Part shown: positions 52,314-60,147 of the stretch, piece by piece
How positions within the stretch are numbered: position 1 is the first letter of the stretch
Layout of the letters: every line of letters begins with the position of its first letter
Assembly (NCBI RefSeq): GCF_900109175.1
Contig: NZ_FNZE01000008.1
Location: forward strand, 160,563 to 224,562
Direction of reading: 5' to 3'
Source: Pseudomonas linyingensis
Lineage (GTDB): Bacteria; Pseudomonadota; Gammaproteobacteria; Pseudomonadales; Pseudomonadaceae
Length of the DNA: 64,000 nt
Translations under genes and position numbers: made by a program
The notes under the pieces: generated by a model
What the model was told of the DNA's origin: nothing
Databases searched by the model: none
The model's input: only the letters and a program-made list of their open reading frames with translations

Positions 52314-52639
52314 GCCGGCGCATCGCGGTTGCGGCCGAGAAGGTCCCGGCGCTCGGCATGCGCACGCTGGTCGAGTCCGACGGCAAGAGCCTGGCGCTGT
52401 TCAACGTCGACGGCCAGTTCTATGCCATCGACGACAGCTGCCCGCATCAGGGCGCCTCGCTGTGCGGCGGCCGTCTGGAGGGCAAGGTGATCCAGTGCTG
52501 CGCCCACGGCCTGCGCTTCAACCTGGCCAGCGGCTACCTGCTCAACTCGACCGCGCTCAAGGTCGCCAGCTATCCGGTCGAGGTCCAGGAGGACGGCCGG
52601 GTGTTCATCGTCATCGCTTCCGAGGAGTCCGCGCCATGA
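52310..52639 (+). CDS. Rieske 2Fe-2S protein
   Basis: A 109-residue single-domain Rieske protein with Cys44 and His46 (Cys-Pro-His-Gln) and Cys63 and His66 (Cys-Cys-Ala-His). It could donate electrons to an oxygenase, but the dioxygenases here use 2-oxoglutarate and need none, so its partner is not in view. It may function as a small redox or NirD-like protein. It overlaps both neighbours by 4 nt. Confidence 0.85.
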   Translation: MSRRIAVAAEKVPALGMRTLVESDGKSLALFNVDGQFYAIDDSCPHQGASLCGGRLEGKVIQCCAHGLRFNLASGYLLNSTALKVASYPVEVQEDGRVFIVIASEESAP

Positions 52640-53646
52640 GCGCCATCGCTCTCGTTTCCATCAACAGCCGCGTGCGCGAACTGGCGCCCGGCTTCATGGT
52701 CAGCCTGATCGTCGCCGCGGCGGCGACCTTCCTCTCCGAGCATTACGACGCGCCGGTCATGCTGTTCGCCCTGCTGCTCGGCATGGCGCTCAACTTCCTG
52801 TCCGCCGACGGTAAGTGCAAGGCCGGCATCGAGTTCACCGCGCGCACCGTGCTGCGCATCGGCGTGGCCCTGCTGGGCATGCGCATCACCCTGGAGCAGA
52901 TCGCCGGACTCGGCTGGAAGCCGGTGGCGCTGGTGGTGATCCTGGTGGCGGTGACCATCAGCGTGTCGGTGGTGGCGGCCAAGGCGCTCGGCTTCCAGCG
53001 CCTGTTCGGCATGCTCACCGGCGGCGCCACCGCCATCTGCGGCGCTTCGGCCGCGCTGGCGCTGGCCGCCGCGCTGCCCAACCACCCGCAGAAGGAGCGC
53101 GCCACCCTGTTCACGGTGATCGGGGTATCGGCGCTGTCGACCATGGCGATGATCGTCTACCCGATGATCGCCAACTGGTTCGCCCTGTCGCCGCAGGAGG
53201 CCGGGGTATTCCTCGGCGCCACCATCCACGACGTCGCCCAGGTGGTCGGCGCCGGCTACAGCATGTCCCCGGAGACCGGCGACACCGCCACCGTGGTCAA
53301 GCTGATGCGCGTCGCCATGCTGCTGCCGGTGATCGTCTGCGCGGCGATGATCACCCGCATGCAAGGTGCCGACCCGACCGGCAAGCGTCCGCCGCTGCTG
53401 CCCTGGTTCGCCGTCGGCTTCTTGATCCTCGCCTGCGTCAACAGCACCGGCTGGGTGCCGACGCTGGTGCAGGGCGGGGTCAACGAGCTGTCGCGCTGGT
53501 GCCTGGTCATCTCGATCAGCGCCCTGGGCATGAAGACCCAACTCAAGGAGCTGGCCTCGGTGGGCATCAAGCCGATCCTGCTGATGGTGGGCGAGACCGT
53601 CTTCCTGGTCGCGCTGGTATTGGCGCTGATGCACTGGGGCCTGTGA
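52636..53646 (+). CDS. YeiH-type membrane protein (putative sulfate exporter family)
   Basis: A 336-residue protein with about ten membrane helices, of the YeiH/UPF0324 family. The Gly-Gly-Ala-Thr-Ala-Ile-Cys-Gly-Ala-Ser region near residues 130-140 and His-Asp-Val-Ala-Gln-Val are family marks. The common label is putative sulfate exporter, but direct evidence is thin. If the dioxygenases release sulfite from a sulfonate, export would make sense; this is speculation. It is the last of four overlapping genes; a REP-like repeat follows. Confidence 0.82.
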   Translation: MSAIALVSINSRVRELAPGFMVSLIVAAAATFLSEHYDAPVMLFALLLGMALNFLSADGKCKAGIEFTARTVLRIGVALLGMRITLEQIAGLGWKPVALVVILVAVTISVSVVAAKALGFQRLFGMLTGGATAICGASAALALAAALPNHPQKERATLFTVIGVSALSTMAMIVYPMIANWFALSPQEAGVFLGATIHDVAQVVGAGYSMSPETGDTATVVKLMRVAMLLPVIVCAAMITRMQGADPTGKRPPLLPWFAVGFLILACVNSTGWVPTLVQGGVNELSRWCLVISISALGMKTQLKELASVGIKPILLMVGETVFLVALVLALMHWGL

Positions 53647-53659
53647 TCGCAGGGCAATC

Positions 53660-53716
53660 GTAGGGGCGAATTCATTCGCCAAATTGCCTCGCCAAGGCGA
53701 ATGAATTCGCCCCTAC
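53660..53716. repeat. REP-like inverted repeat, copy 4
   Basis: Arms 53660-53680 and 53696-53716, perfect over 21 bp, with a 15-nt spacer. The right flank (ACAGCGGACTC) equals that of copy 1. It separates the YeiH gene from the CoA-transferase genes. Confidence 0.85.
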
Positions 53717-53762
53717 AGCGGACTCCCGGGCTGCGTGTAATCAACAAGAAAGAGACGATGCG

Positions 53763-54458
53763 ATGAACAAGCTTTATCCCAACGCCCACGCCGCCCTCGA
53801 CGGGCTGGTCGAGGACGGCATCACCCTGGCGGTCGGCGGCTTCGGCCTGTGCGGTATCCCCGAGGCGCTGATCGAGGCGCTGCGCGAGACCGGCAAGAAG
53901 GACTTCACCATCATCAGCAACAACTGCGGGGTGGACGACTTCGGCCTCGGCCCGCTGCTCTACAGCCGGCAGATCAAGCGGATGATTTCCTCCTACGTGG
54001 GCGGCAACAAGGAGTTCGAGCGCCAGTACCTGGCCGGCGAGCTGGAGCTGGAGTTCACCCCGCAGGGCACCCTGGCCGAGAAGCTGCGCGCCGGCGGCGC
54101 TGGCATCCCGGCGTTCTTCACCCGCACCGGCTACGGCACCCTGGTCGCCGAGGGCAAGGAGACCCGCCAGTTCGACGGCCACTGGTACGTCATGGAACGT
54201 GCGCTGACCGCCGACGTGGCGCTGATCAAGGGCGCCAAGGCCGACAAGGCCGGCAACCTGGTGTTCGACAAGACCGCGCGCAACTTCAACCCGCTGTGCG
54301 CCAAGGCCGGCAAGGTGTGCGTCGCCGAGGTGGAGGAGATCGTCGAGATCGGCGAGCTGGATCCGGACCAGATCCACCTGCCGGGCATCTACGTGCAGCG
54401 CCTGGTGCTCAACGCCAACCCGGAAAAACGCATCGAAGTCCGCACGGTGAGGAACTGA
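53763..54458 (+). CDS. 3-oxoacid CoA-transferase subunit A
   Basis: A 231-residue alpha subunit of a class I CoA-transferase (ScoA/PcaI/AtoD type). It has Gly-Gly-Phe-Gly-Leu-Cys-Gly-Ile-Pro near residues 23-31 and the Asn-Asn-Cys-Gly motif. With subunit B it moves CoA from a donor such as succinyl-CoA to a 3-oxoacid such as acetoacetate or 3-oxoadipate. The acetoacetate made by the two BKACE enzymes would be an ideal substrate. It is 2 bp from subunit B. Confidence 0.9.
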   Translation: MNKLYPNAHAALDGLVEDGITLAVGGFGLCGIPEALIEALRETGKKDFTIISNNCGVDDFGLGPLLYSRQIKRMISSYVGGNKEFERQYLAGELELEFTPQGTLAEKLRAGGAGIPAFFTRTGYGTLVAEGKETRQFDGHWYVMERALTADVALIKGAKADKAGNLVFDKTARNFNPLCAKAGKVCVAEVEEIVEIGELDPDQIHLPGIYVQRLVLNANPEKRIEVRTVRN

Positions 54459-54460
54459 AC

Positions 54461-55090
54461 ATGGCCTGGACCCGCGAAGAAATGGCGCAGCGCGCCGCCC
54501 AGGAGCTGCAGGACGGCTTCTACGTCAACCTCGGCATCGGCCTGCCGACCCTGGTGGCCAACTACATTCCCGAGGGCATGGACGTCTGGCTGCAGAGCGA
54601 GAACGGCCTGCTCGGCATCGGCCCGTTCCCGACCGAGGAGGAGGTCGATGCCGACCTGATCAACGCCGGCAAGCAGACCGTCACCACCCTGCCGGGCAGC
54701 AGCTTCTTCGACAGCGCGGAAAGTTTCGCGATGATCCGTGGCGGCCACATCAACCTGGCCCTGCTCGGCGCCATGCAGGTATCGGAGCAGGGCGACCTGG
54801 CCAACTGGATGATTCCCGGCAAGCTGGTCAAGGGCATGGGCGGCGCCATGGACCTGGTGGCTGGCGTGCGTCGCGTGGTGGTGCTGATGGAGCACACCGC
54901 CAAGAACGGCGACCACAAGATCCTCGCGCGCTGCGACCTGCCGCTGACCGGCGTTGGCGTGGTAGATCGCATCATCAGCGATCTGGCCGTGCTCGACGTT
55001 ACCGAGCAGGGCCTGAAACTGGTGGAGATGGCCCCGGACGTCGACTTCGACGCACTGCAGGCCGCTACCGGCTGCAACATCCTGCGCTGA
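54461..55090 (+). CDS. 3-oxoacid CoA-transferase subunit B
   Basis: A 209-residue beta subunit of the class I CoA-transferase (ScoB/PcaJ/AtoA type). The catalytic Glu is Glu47 in Ser-Glu-Asn-Gly, which forms the enzyme-CoA thioester. The Gly-Gly-His-Ile and Gly-Met-Gly-Gly-Ala-Met-Asp motifs are also present. It completes the heterodimer encoded with 53763-54458. Confidence 0.92.
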   Translation: MAWTREEMAQRAAQELQDGFYVNLGIGLPTLVANYIPEGMDVWLQSENGLLGIGPFPTEEEVDADLINAGKQTVTTLPGSSFFDSAESFAMIRGGHINLALLGAMQVSEQGDLANWMIPGKLVKGMGGAMDLVAGVRRVVVLMEHTAKNGDHKILARCDLPLTGVGVVDRIISDLAVLDVTEQGLKLVEMAPDVDFDALQAATGCNILR

Positions 55091-55228
55091 TCGGCCATTC
55101 TACCGCTTTCCCTGGCGGCGTCCCTGATGGGCGTCGTCGGGAGCGCGTGCCCGGCACCATGCCGGCCTCCGCCGATCCCTGAATCGGCCGCATGACCTGA
55201 ATAACAACAAAAGAAGAGGGAAGGGACT

Positions 55229-55981
55229 ATGCGAAGCAAACTGCTGCTCTGTGCACTGCTTGTGCTGACCTCGCAGGCCCAGGCCGACCAACGCAGCGCG
55301 TTGCAGTTGAGCGAGCTGGACAGCCGCAGCCAGCTGCTCGGCGCCAGCGCCATGCTCTACTTCGACCCCAAGGATCGCACGCCCGATCCACGCCAGCTCA
55401 CCTCGGTATTCCAGCACCTGCGCACGCTGCAGACCGACGTGCAGCAGCTCGGCCAGCCACCCGAGCTGGCCGGGCCGGTGCAGGCCATGCAGCAGGTGTT
55501 CACCCAGCTAGAAGGCCTGCCCGCGGTGCGCCGGCGGGAGTATCCGCTGCTGGTGCGGCAACTGCTGGTCCACCAGCGCGATCTGCGCAAGGCGACGGAC
55601 GCCGCCTTTGCCCGCGAGCAGCGCGCACTGTCCGACGAGGCTTCCGCACTGCTGTTCAGCGAGCAGAGCCGGGCGCTGGCCAGCTTCCTGTTCGACTACC
55701 AGTTGCGCCATTACCCCGTGACGGACAAGGCGCAGTGGCTGCTGTCGGCCGAGCAGCTGCGGACCTTGGACCTGGATATCGAGGAGCGCTTCACCCTGCT
55801 GAGCCAGCGGCATGCCGAGCACGGCGAAGCCCTCGACAAGATCCGTGGCAGCTACCAGTTCGTGCGCAGCCAGTTGCAGAAGGCCGGCAAGCGGGCCAAC
55901 GGCGGCGCCGAGTTCTATCTGGGCCGCGCGGTGATCGATCTGGACGAGCTGGCGCTGACGGTGGCGCAGAGCGCGCCCTGA
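55229..55981 (+). CDS. Exported hypothetical protein
   Basis: A 250-residue protein with a clear signal peptide (Met-Arg-Ser-Lys, hydrophobic core, Ala-Gln-Ala about residues 17-19), probably periplasmic. The rest is largely helical and rich in Gln, Leu, Arg and Glu, with segments that suit coiled coils (about 60-160 and 190-225). I recognise no family. GAAGAGGGAAGG precedes the start. It is unlikely to be part of the BKACE pathway, although it lies in the same direction. Confidence 0.65.
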   Translation: MRSKLLLCALLVLTSQAQADQRSALQLSELDSRSQLLGASAMLYFDPKDRTPDPRQLTSVFQHLRTLQTDVQQLGQPPELAGPVQAMQQVFTQLEGLPAVRRREYPLLVRQLLVHQRDLRKATDAAFAREQRALSDEASALLFSEQSRALASFLFDYQLRHYPVTDKAQWLLSAEQLRTLDLDIEERFTLLSQRHAEHGEALDKIRGSYQFVRSQLQKAGKRANGGAEFYLGRAVIDLDELALTVAQSAP

Positions 55982-56067
55982 GCGAATCACTAGGTCTCGC
56001 GGCGCGACCTGATGGTCGCGCCCGCGTTGGCCGGTCTGCTGTCCGTTCCACCAGGTTGACTTCCCCG

Positions 56068-57279
56068 ATGCCCAGTTCTTCGCTGTTCGTCCTTCTGGTC
56101 TCCGCGCTGGCCGCCATGGGCCAGTTCGCCATCGCCACCTACCTGCCGGCGTTCGACGCCATCGGTGCCGATCTGGCGGCCAGTCCTGACCAGGTGCAGC
56201 AGACTCTCACCGCCTATCTTCTGCCCTTCGCCCTGGCCATCGTCTGGCACGGCGCCATCTCCGATGCGCTCGGCCGGCGCAGCTTCATTCTCTGCGCTCA
56301 GCTGCTGTTCCTCGCCGGCTCCCTGGTCTGTGCGCTGGCGCCGAGCATCGACTGGCTGCTCGCCGGGCGCGTGCTGCAGGGACTGTCCGCCGGCGTCGGC
56401 ATCGTGGTCGGTCGCGCCATGCTGCGCGACCGCTTCGACGGTGTGCTGGCGCAGAAGCAGCTGGCCATGGTGGCGATCCTGTTTTCCCTGGCACCGGCGC
56501 TGGCCCCGGTCTGCGGCGGATGGCTGCTGCCGCTGGTCGGTTGGCGCGGCATCTTCGCCTTTCTCGCCGTGCTCAGTGCACTGCTCTGGCTGGGTTGCTG
56601 GCGCTACCTGGACGAGACCCTGCCGGCGGAGCGGCGTCAATCGTTGCGCCCGCTGGCGCTGACCCGCGGCTTCGTTGGCCTGCTGCGCGACGGCCGCTAC
56701 CTGCTGGTGTGCCTGGCCAACGCTGGGGTGAACACCGCCATCTACCTGTACGTGCTGGGCGCACCGACCTTCGTCACCCGTCATCTCGGCCTTGGTCCGC
56801 AGTCCTTCGCCTGGCTGTTCCTGCCGATCGTCGGCGGCCTCCTGCTCGGTTCCTTCGCTGCTCACCGGGCTGCCGGCCGGCAGGCACCGGAGCGCGCGGT
56901 ACTGCTCGGCTACGCGCTGATGCTGGCGGCCGCTCTGCTCAACATAGGTGCGGCGCTGTGGCTGCCGGTCGGCGTGCCCTGGTCGCTGCTGGCGCTGCCG
57001 CTGTTCGGCTTCGGCCTGATGCTGACCCAACCCGGCCTGCAGTTGCTGGCCCTTGACCGCTTTCCCGAGCGCCGCGGCCTGGCGTCCAGTGGCTATGTGA
57101 CCATTCAGCAGGCCTCCAACGCGCTGTCGGCGGCCGTGCTGGTGCCGCTGCTACTCGACAGCACGCTCGGCCTCGCGCTGGGCATGGGGGCCCTGGTGGT
57201 TCTGGCCCTGCTGGCCTTTGGCCTGGCGCAGGCCGGCGCGCAGCAGGCGCAGTCGATTTCCAAGGAGCAAAACGCATGA
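56068..57279 (+). CDS. MFS multidrug transporter, Bcr/CflA type
   Basis: A 403-residue twelve-helix exporter resembling Bcr/CflA: the N-terminal Ala-Thr-Tyr-Leu-Pro-Ala-Phe near residues 23-29 and Asp-Ala-Leu-Gly-Arg-Arg in the loop after helix 2 are characteristic. A frame extension upstream to 55735 runs through the previous gene and is rejected. The stop overlaps the SDR start by 4 nt. Substrate unknown. Confidence 0.88.
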   Translation: MPSSSLFVLLVSALAAMGQFAIATYLPAFDAIGADLAASPDQVQQTLTAYLLPFALAIVWHGAISDALGRRSFILCAQLLFLAGSLVCALAPSIDWLLAGRVLQGLSAGVGIVVGRAMLRDRFDGVLAQKQLAMVAILFSLAPALAPVCGGWLLPLVGWRGIFAFLAVLSALLWLGCWRYLDETLPAERRQSLRPLALTRGFVGLLRDGRYLLVCLANAGVNTAIYLYVLGAPTFVTRHLGLGPQSFAWLFLPIVGGLLLGSFAAHRAAGRQAPERAVLLGYALMLAAALLNIGAALWLPVGVPWSLLALPLFGFGLMLTQPGLQLLALDRFPERRGLASSGYVTIQQASNALSAAVLVPLLLDSTLGLALGMGALVVLALLAFGLAQAGAQQAQSISKEQNA

Positions 57280-58115
57280 AACCTTTCGTACTGATCACCG
57301 GCGCCTCTTCGGGCATCGGTCTGGATTGCGCACGTCTGTTGGTCGATGAAGGCTACCGGGTGATAGGCACCGTGCGCCGTCAGGAGGACGGCCTGCGCAT
57401 CCGCGCGATGCTCGGCGAGGACTTCACGCCGCTGCTGCTGGATGTCACCGATTCAGCAGCGCTGGATGGCGCTGTGGGCCAGATCGGGGCGCTGGTCGGC
57501 GACGCCGGGCTGGCGGCGCTGGTCAACAACGCCGGCATCGCCTCGCCCAACGGCCCGCTGCTGCTGCAGCCGCTGGAGGAGATCCGCGGCATGTTCGAGG
57601 TCAACCTGTTCGGTCTGCTCGCCGTCATCCAGGCCTTCGCCCCGCTGCTCGGCGCCCGCCAGGGCAGTGCGCGCCCCGGGCGGTTGATCAACATCAGCTC
57701 GGTATCCGGGCGGGTGGCCACGCCGCTGACCGGCGCCTACGCGGCCAGCAAGCATGCCGTGGAGGCGTTCAGCGACACCCTGCGCGTCGAGCTGGGCATC
57801 TACGGCATCGAGGTGGTGGCCATCGAGCCGGGGCCGATTCGCACGCCGATCTGGGACAAGGCCCGTCCGGACCCGCGCTACCAGGGGACCGACTACGAGG
57901 CGGCACTGCACGCGCTGCTCGACCTGGCGCGCCTAAATGCCCGGAAGGGCGCGCCGGTGGCCCGCGTCAGCCAGGCCGTGCTGCACGCGTTGCGTACCCC
58001 GCGTCCCAAGCCGCGTTATCCGCTGAACCCGATGTGGCATCTGGCCGCGCTGCTGCCGACCCGCTGGATCGACCGCATCCTGGCCAGGAAGCTGGCGCTG
58101 CCGCCGCGCATTTAG
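57276..58115 (+). CDS. Short-chain dehydrogenase/reductase, long C-terminus
   Basis: A 279-residue classical SDR with Thr-Gly-Ala-Ser-Ser-Gly-Ile-Gly at residues 8-15, Asn-Asn-Ala-Gly, a Ser in Asn-Ile-Ser-Ser-Val-Ser, and Tyr-Ala-Ala-Ser-Lys as catalytic Tyr-x3-Lys. The C-terminal part, with Pro-Arg-Pro-Lys-Pro-Arg-Tyr, resembles retinol/steroid-dehydrogenase-like SDRs. It is coupled to the MFS gene. The stretch up to 58225 before the convergent AraC gene shows nothing notable. Confidence 0.87.
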   Translation: MKPFVLITGASSGIGLDCARLLVDEGYRVIGTVRRQEDGLRIRAMLGEDFTPLLLDVTDSAALDGAVGQIGALVGDAGLAALVNNAGIASPNGPLLLQPLEEIRGMFEVNLFGLLAVIQAFAPLLGARQGSARPGRLINISSVSGRVATPLTGAYAASKHAVEAFSDTLRVELGIYGIEVVAIEPGPIRTPIWDKARPDPRYQGTDYEAALHALLDLARLNARKGAPVARVSQAVLHALRTPRPKPRYPLNPMWHLAALLPTRWIDRILARKLALPPRI

Positions 58116-58225
58116 CACCAACTCGCTGCCCTGGCGGTACCCGCACGGAGCGGCTGTGCGAAAGCATGCTGTCCGAAAACCTCGCGCTCCCTACCCAGGC
58201 CTGAGCGCCGCGCCCAGGCGTGCCG

Positions 58226-59239
58226 CTACTTGTGCGGCACTATGTTGTGCTGCGCACGCCAGGCGGCCGGCGGCATGCCGAACTGGGCGATGAACCAGCG
58301 GGTGAAGGAGCTGGGCATCGAGTAGCCGAGCATGTCGGCGATGCGCCCCAGCGAGTAGCCGGGGTTCTCCAGGTAGCGGATCACCAGGTCGCGGCGCACG
58401 CCGTTGATCAGCTCGCTGAAGGTGGCACCGCCTTCCTCCAGGCGGCGCTGCAGGGTGCGCACGTTCATCCCCTGGGTCTGGGCGATCTGCTCGATGGTCG
58501 CGCGGCCCATCGGCAGCAGCAGGTAGATGGACTTGCGCACGTCGAACACCAGCGAGTGCTCGTCCTCGGTCTGCAGCGAGTCCAGGTAGCGTCGGGCATG
58601 ACGCGCCATGGCCTCGTTGGCCAGCGGATTGGCGGCATCCAGGTCGGCGGCGGGGCAGACGATGCCGTTGAACTCGCTGCCGAACTCCAGCTTGCAGCCG
58701 AAAATGCGCCGGTGCACGGTCAGGTCGGCCGGTGCCTCGTGGGTGAAATTGACGCTGATCGGGTGCCAGTGCGCACCGAGCAGGGCGGCGCAGAAGCGGT
58801 GCATCACGGCGATCGCCAGCTCGATGGCCTGGCGGCTGTGGATCGGCACGTCGGCGACCACTTCCTCGCGAATGATCACGGTCTTGCCGTCTTCTTCGAT
58901 GAAGATCGCCAGGGAGTCGTTGATCAGATGGCGGTACTGCACGATCACCTGCAGGGCCTCGCGCAGGGTGCGCTGGTGGCTGAGCAGCAGGCTGACCTCG
59001 CCGAAATCCGACAGTTGGCGCAGTTCGGCCATGCGCAGGCCGAACGTCTCGCAGCCGCTGACGTGCGCCGACTCCTCGAGCAGGTTGATGGCGGCGGCAA
59101 CCGGTATGCGCTTGGTGGAATCGCCCAGCTGCGAGGCGCTGAGGCCCGACTGGGACAGCATGTTCTGTACGTTCAGGCCCAGGTGGCGGGCGACTTCCGG
59201 ATAGTTGGTGAGAATGGCGGCACGGGCTAGGGTGGTCAT
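58226..59239 (-). CDS. AraC-family regulator with arabinose-binding-like N-domain
   Basis: A 337-residue regulator. The N-terminal region (about 15-200) has the pattern of the Arabinose_bd-like domain (Pfam PF12625) found in OruR and related activators, and the C-terminal 90 residues carry two helix-turn-helices (Ile-Glu-Gln-Ile-Ala-Gln, and Leu-Gly-Arg-Ile-Ala-Asp-Met-Leu-Gly-Tyr). ATG 59239 is chosen over a TTG at 59263. It diverges from the small hydrolase gene; the shared region has two copies of the motif found in both BKACE-module promoters. It is the best candidate regulator for all of them. Confidence 0.88.
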   Translation of the reverse strand: MTTLARAAILTNYPEVARHLGLNVQNMLSQSGLSASQLGDSTKRIPVAAAINLLEESAHVSGCETFGLRMAELRQLSDFGEVSLLLSHQRTLREALQVIVQYRHLINDSLAIFIEEDGKTVIIREEVVADVPIHSRQAIELAIAVMHRFCAALLGAHWHPISVNFTHEAPADLTVHRRIFGCKLEFGSEFNGIVCPAADLDAANPLANEAMARHARRYLDSLQTEDEHSLVFDVRKSIYLLLPMGRATIEQIAQTQGMNVRTLQRRLEEGGATFSELINGVRRDLVIRYLENPGYSLGRIADMLGYSMPSSFTRWFIAQFGMPPAAWRAQHNIVPHK

Positions 59240-59307
59240 CTTGTTGTATCCATCACTTCGCAAATGGCGTCCCGCTGCACTGGCGGGTTCGTTACTTATA
59301 GCTGCCT

Positions 59308-59389
59308 TGTCGCCAAATGAGAAGCTATCCGGTGATCAATCCCCAGTAAAGCCCTCGGTCATCAGGCGCCGCTGTCATCAAATGAGAAG
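59308..59389 (+). promoter_or_regulatory. Two copies of the regulon motif in the AraC/hydrolase divergent region
   Basis: TGTCGCCAAATGAGAAG at 59308-59324 and TGTCATCAAATGAGAAG at 59373-59389, two mismatches in 17 positions, 65 bp apart and in the same direction. They resemble the half-sites at 44826, 44847, 47080 and 47101. Confidence 0.65.
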
Positions 59390-59494
59390 TACCTGACGCA
59401 GAATGTAAAGCGGCCTGGGGGAGGGCTCTTTACTGTTGATCTCGAAGCATTCGGCTGGTGAGCCGAACTGAATATCGAGAGCAAGGGTGCTGAC

Positions 59495-60082
59495 GTGGAA
59501 AAACTGCAAACCGCCGCTACCGTCCTGATCGTCCCTGGTCTGCGCGACCATGTTGCCGAGCATTGGCAGACATTGCTGGAGGCCCGCCTGGACAAGGTCC
59601 GCTCGGTGCCGCCGCTGGAGACCGACAAGCTCAGCTGTGCCGCCAGGGTCGAGGCGATCCAGCGCGAACTGGCGCAGATCGATGGCCCGGTGATCCTGGT
59701 GGCGCACAGCGCCGGCGTACTGATGGTGGCGCACTGGGCTGCCCGCTACAGCCATGACATCAAGGGCGCCCTGCTGGCCGCTCCGCCGGATCTGGACGCC
59801 CAGTGGCCGGAAGGCTACCCGACTCCGGAAACCCTGCGCGCCAACGGCTGGGACCCGCTGCCGAGCGGCCCGCTGCCCTTCCCCAGCATCGTCGCGGCCA
59901 GCACCAACGACCACCTGGCCAGCTTCGAGGCGGTGGCGCGCATGGCCGACCAGTGGGGCAGCGAACTGGTCAATTGCGGCGCCGTCGGCCACCTGAATCC
60001 GGCCGCGGGCTACGGTCCCTGGCCGCAGGCCGAGCAGTTCGTCGAGGCACTGGATCGTCGGCAGTCCGGCCAATCCTGCTGA
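59495..60082 (+). CDS. Small alpha/beta hydrolase, RBBP9/YdeN type
   Basis: A 195-residue protein beginning with a GTG start (59495; AAGGGTG upstream). The nucleophile elbow is Ala-His-Ser-Ala-Gly (about residues 69-73). The pattern Val-Pro-Gly-Leu at the N-terminus and Gly-His-Leu-Asn-Pro near the end, giving the catalytic His, matches RBBP9/YdeN serine hydrolases. No signal peptide. Substrate unknown. It is divergent from the AraC gene and precedes the DUF1302 gene by 65 bp. Confidence 0.85.
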   Translation: MEKLQTAATVLIVPGLRDHVAEHWQTLLEARLDKVRSVPPLETDKLSCAARVEAIQRELAQIDGPVILVAHSAGVLMVAHWAARYSHDIKGALLAAPPDLDAQWPEGYPTPETLRANGWDPLPSGPLPFPSIVAASTNDHLASFEAVARMADQWGSELVNCGAVGHLNPAAGYGPWPQAEQFVEALDRRQSGQSC

Positions 60083-60147
60083 CGAGACAGGTATTCGCTG
60101 AAAGCCAACTATCGTTTGACAAGAATAAAAACAAGCGGAGTCAACAA

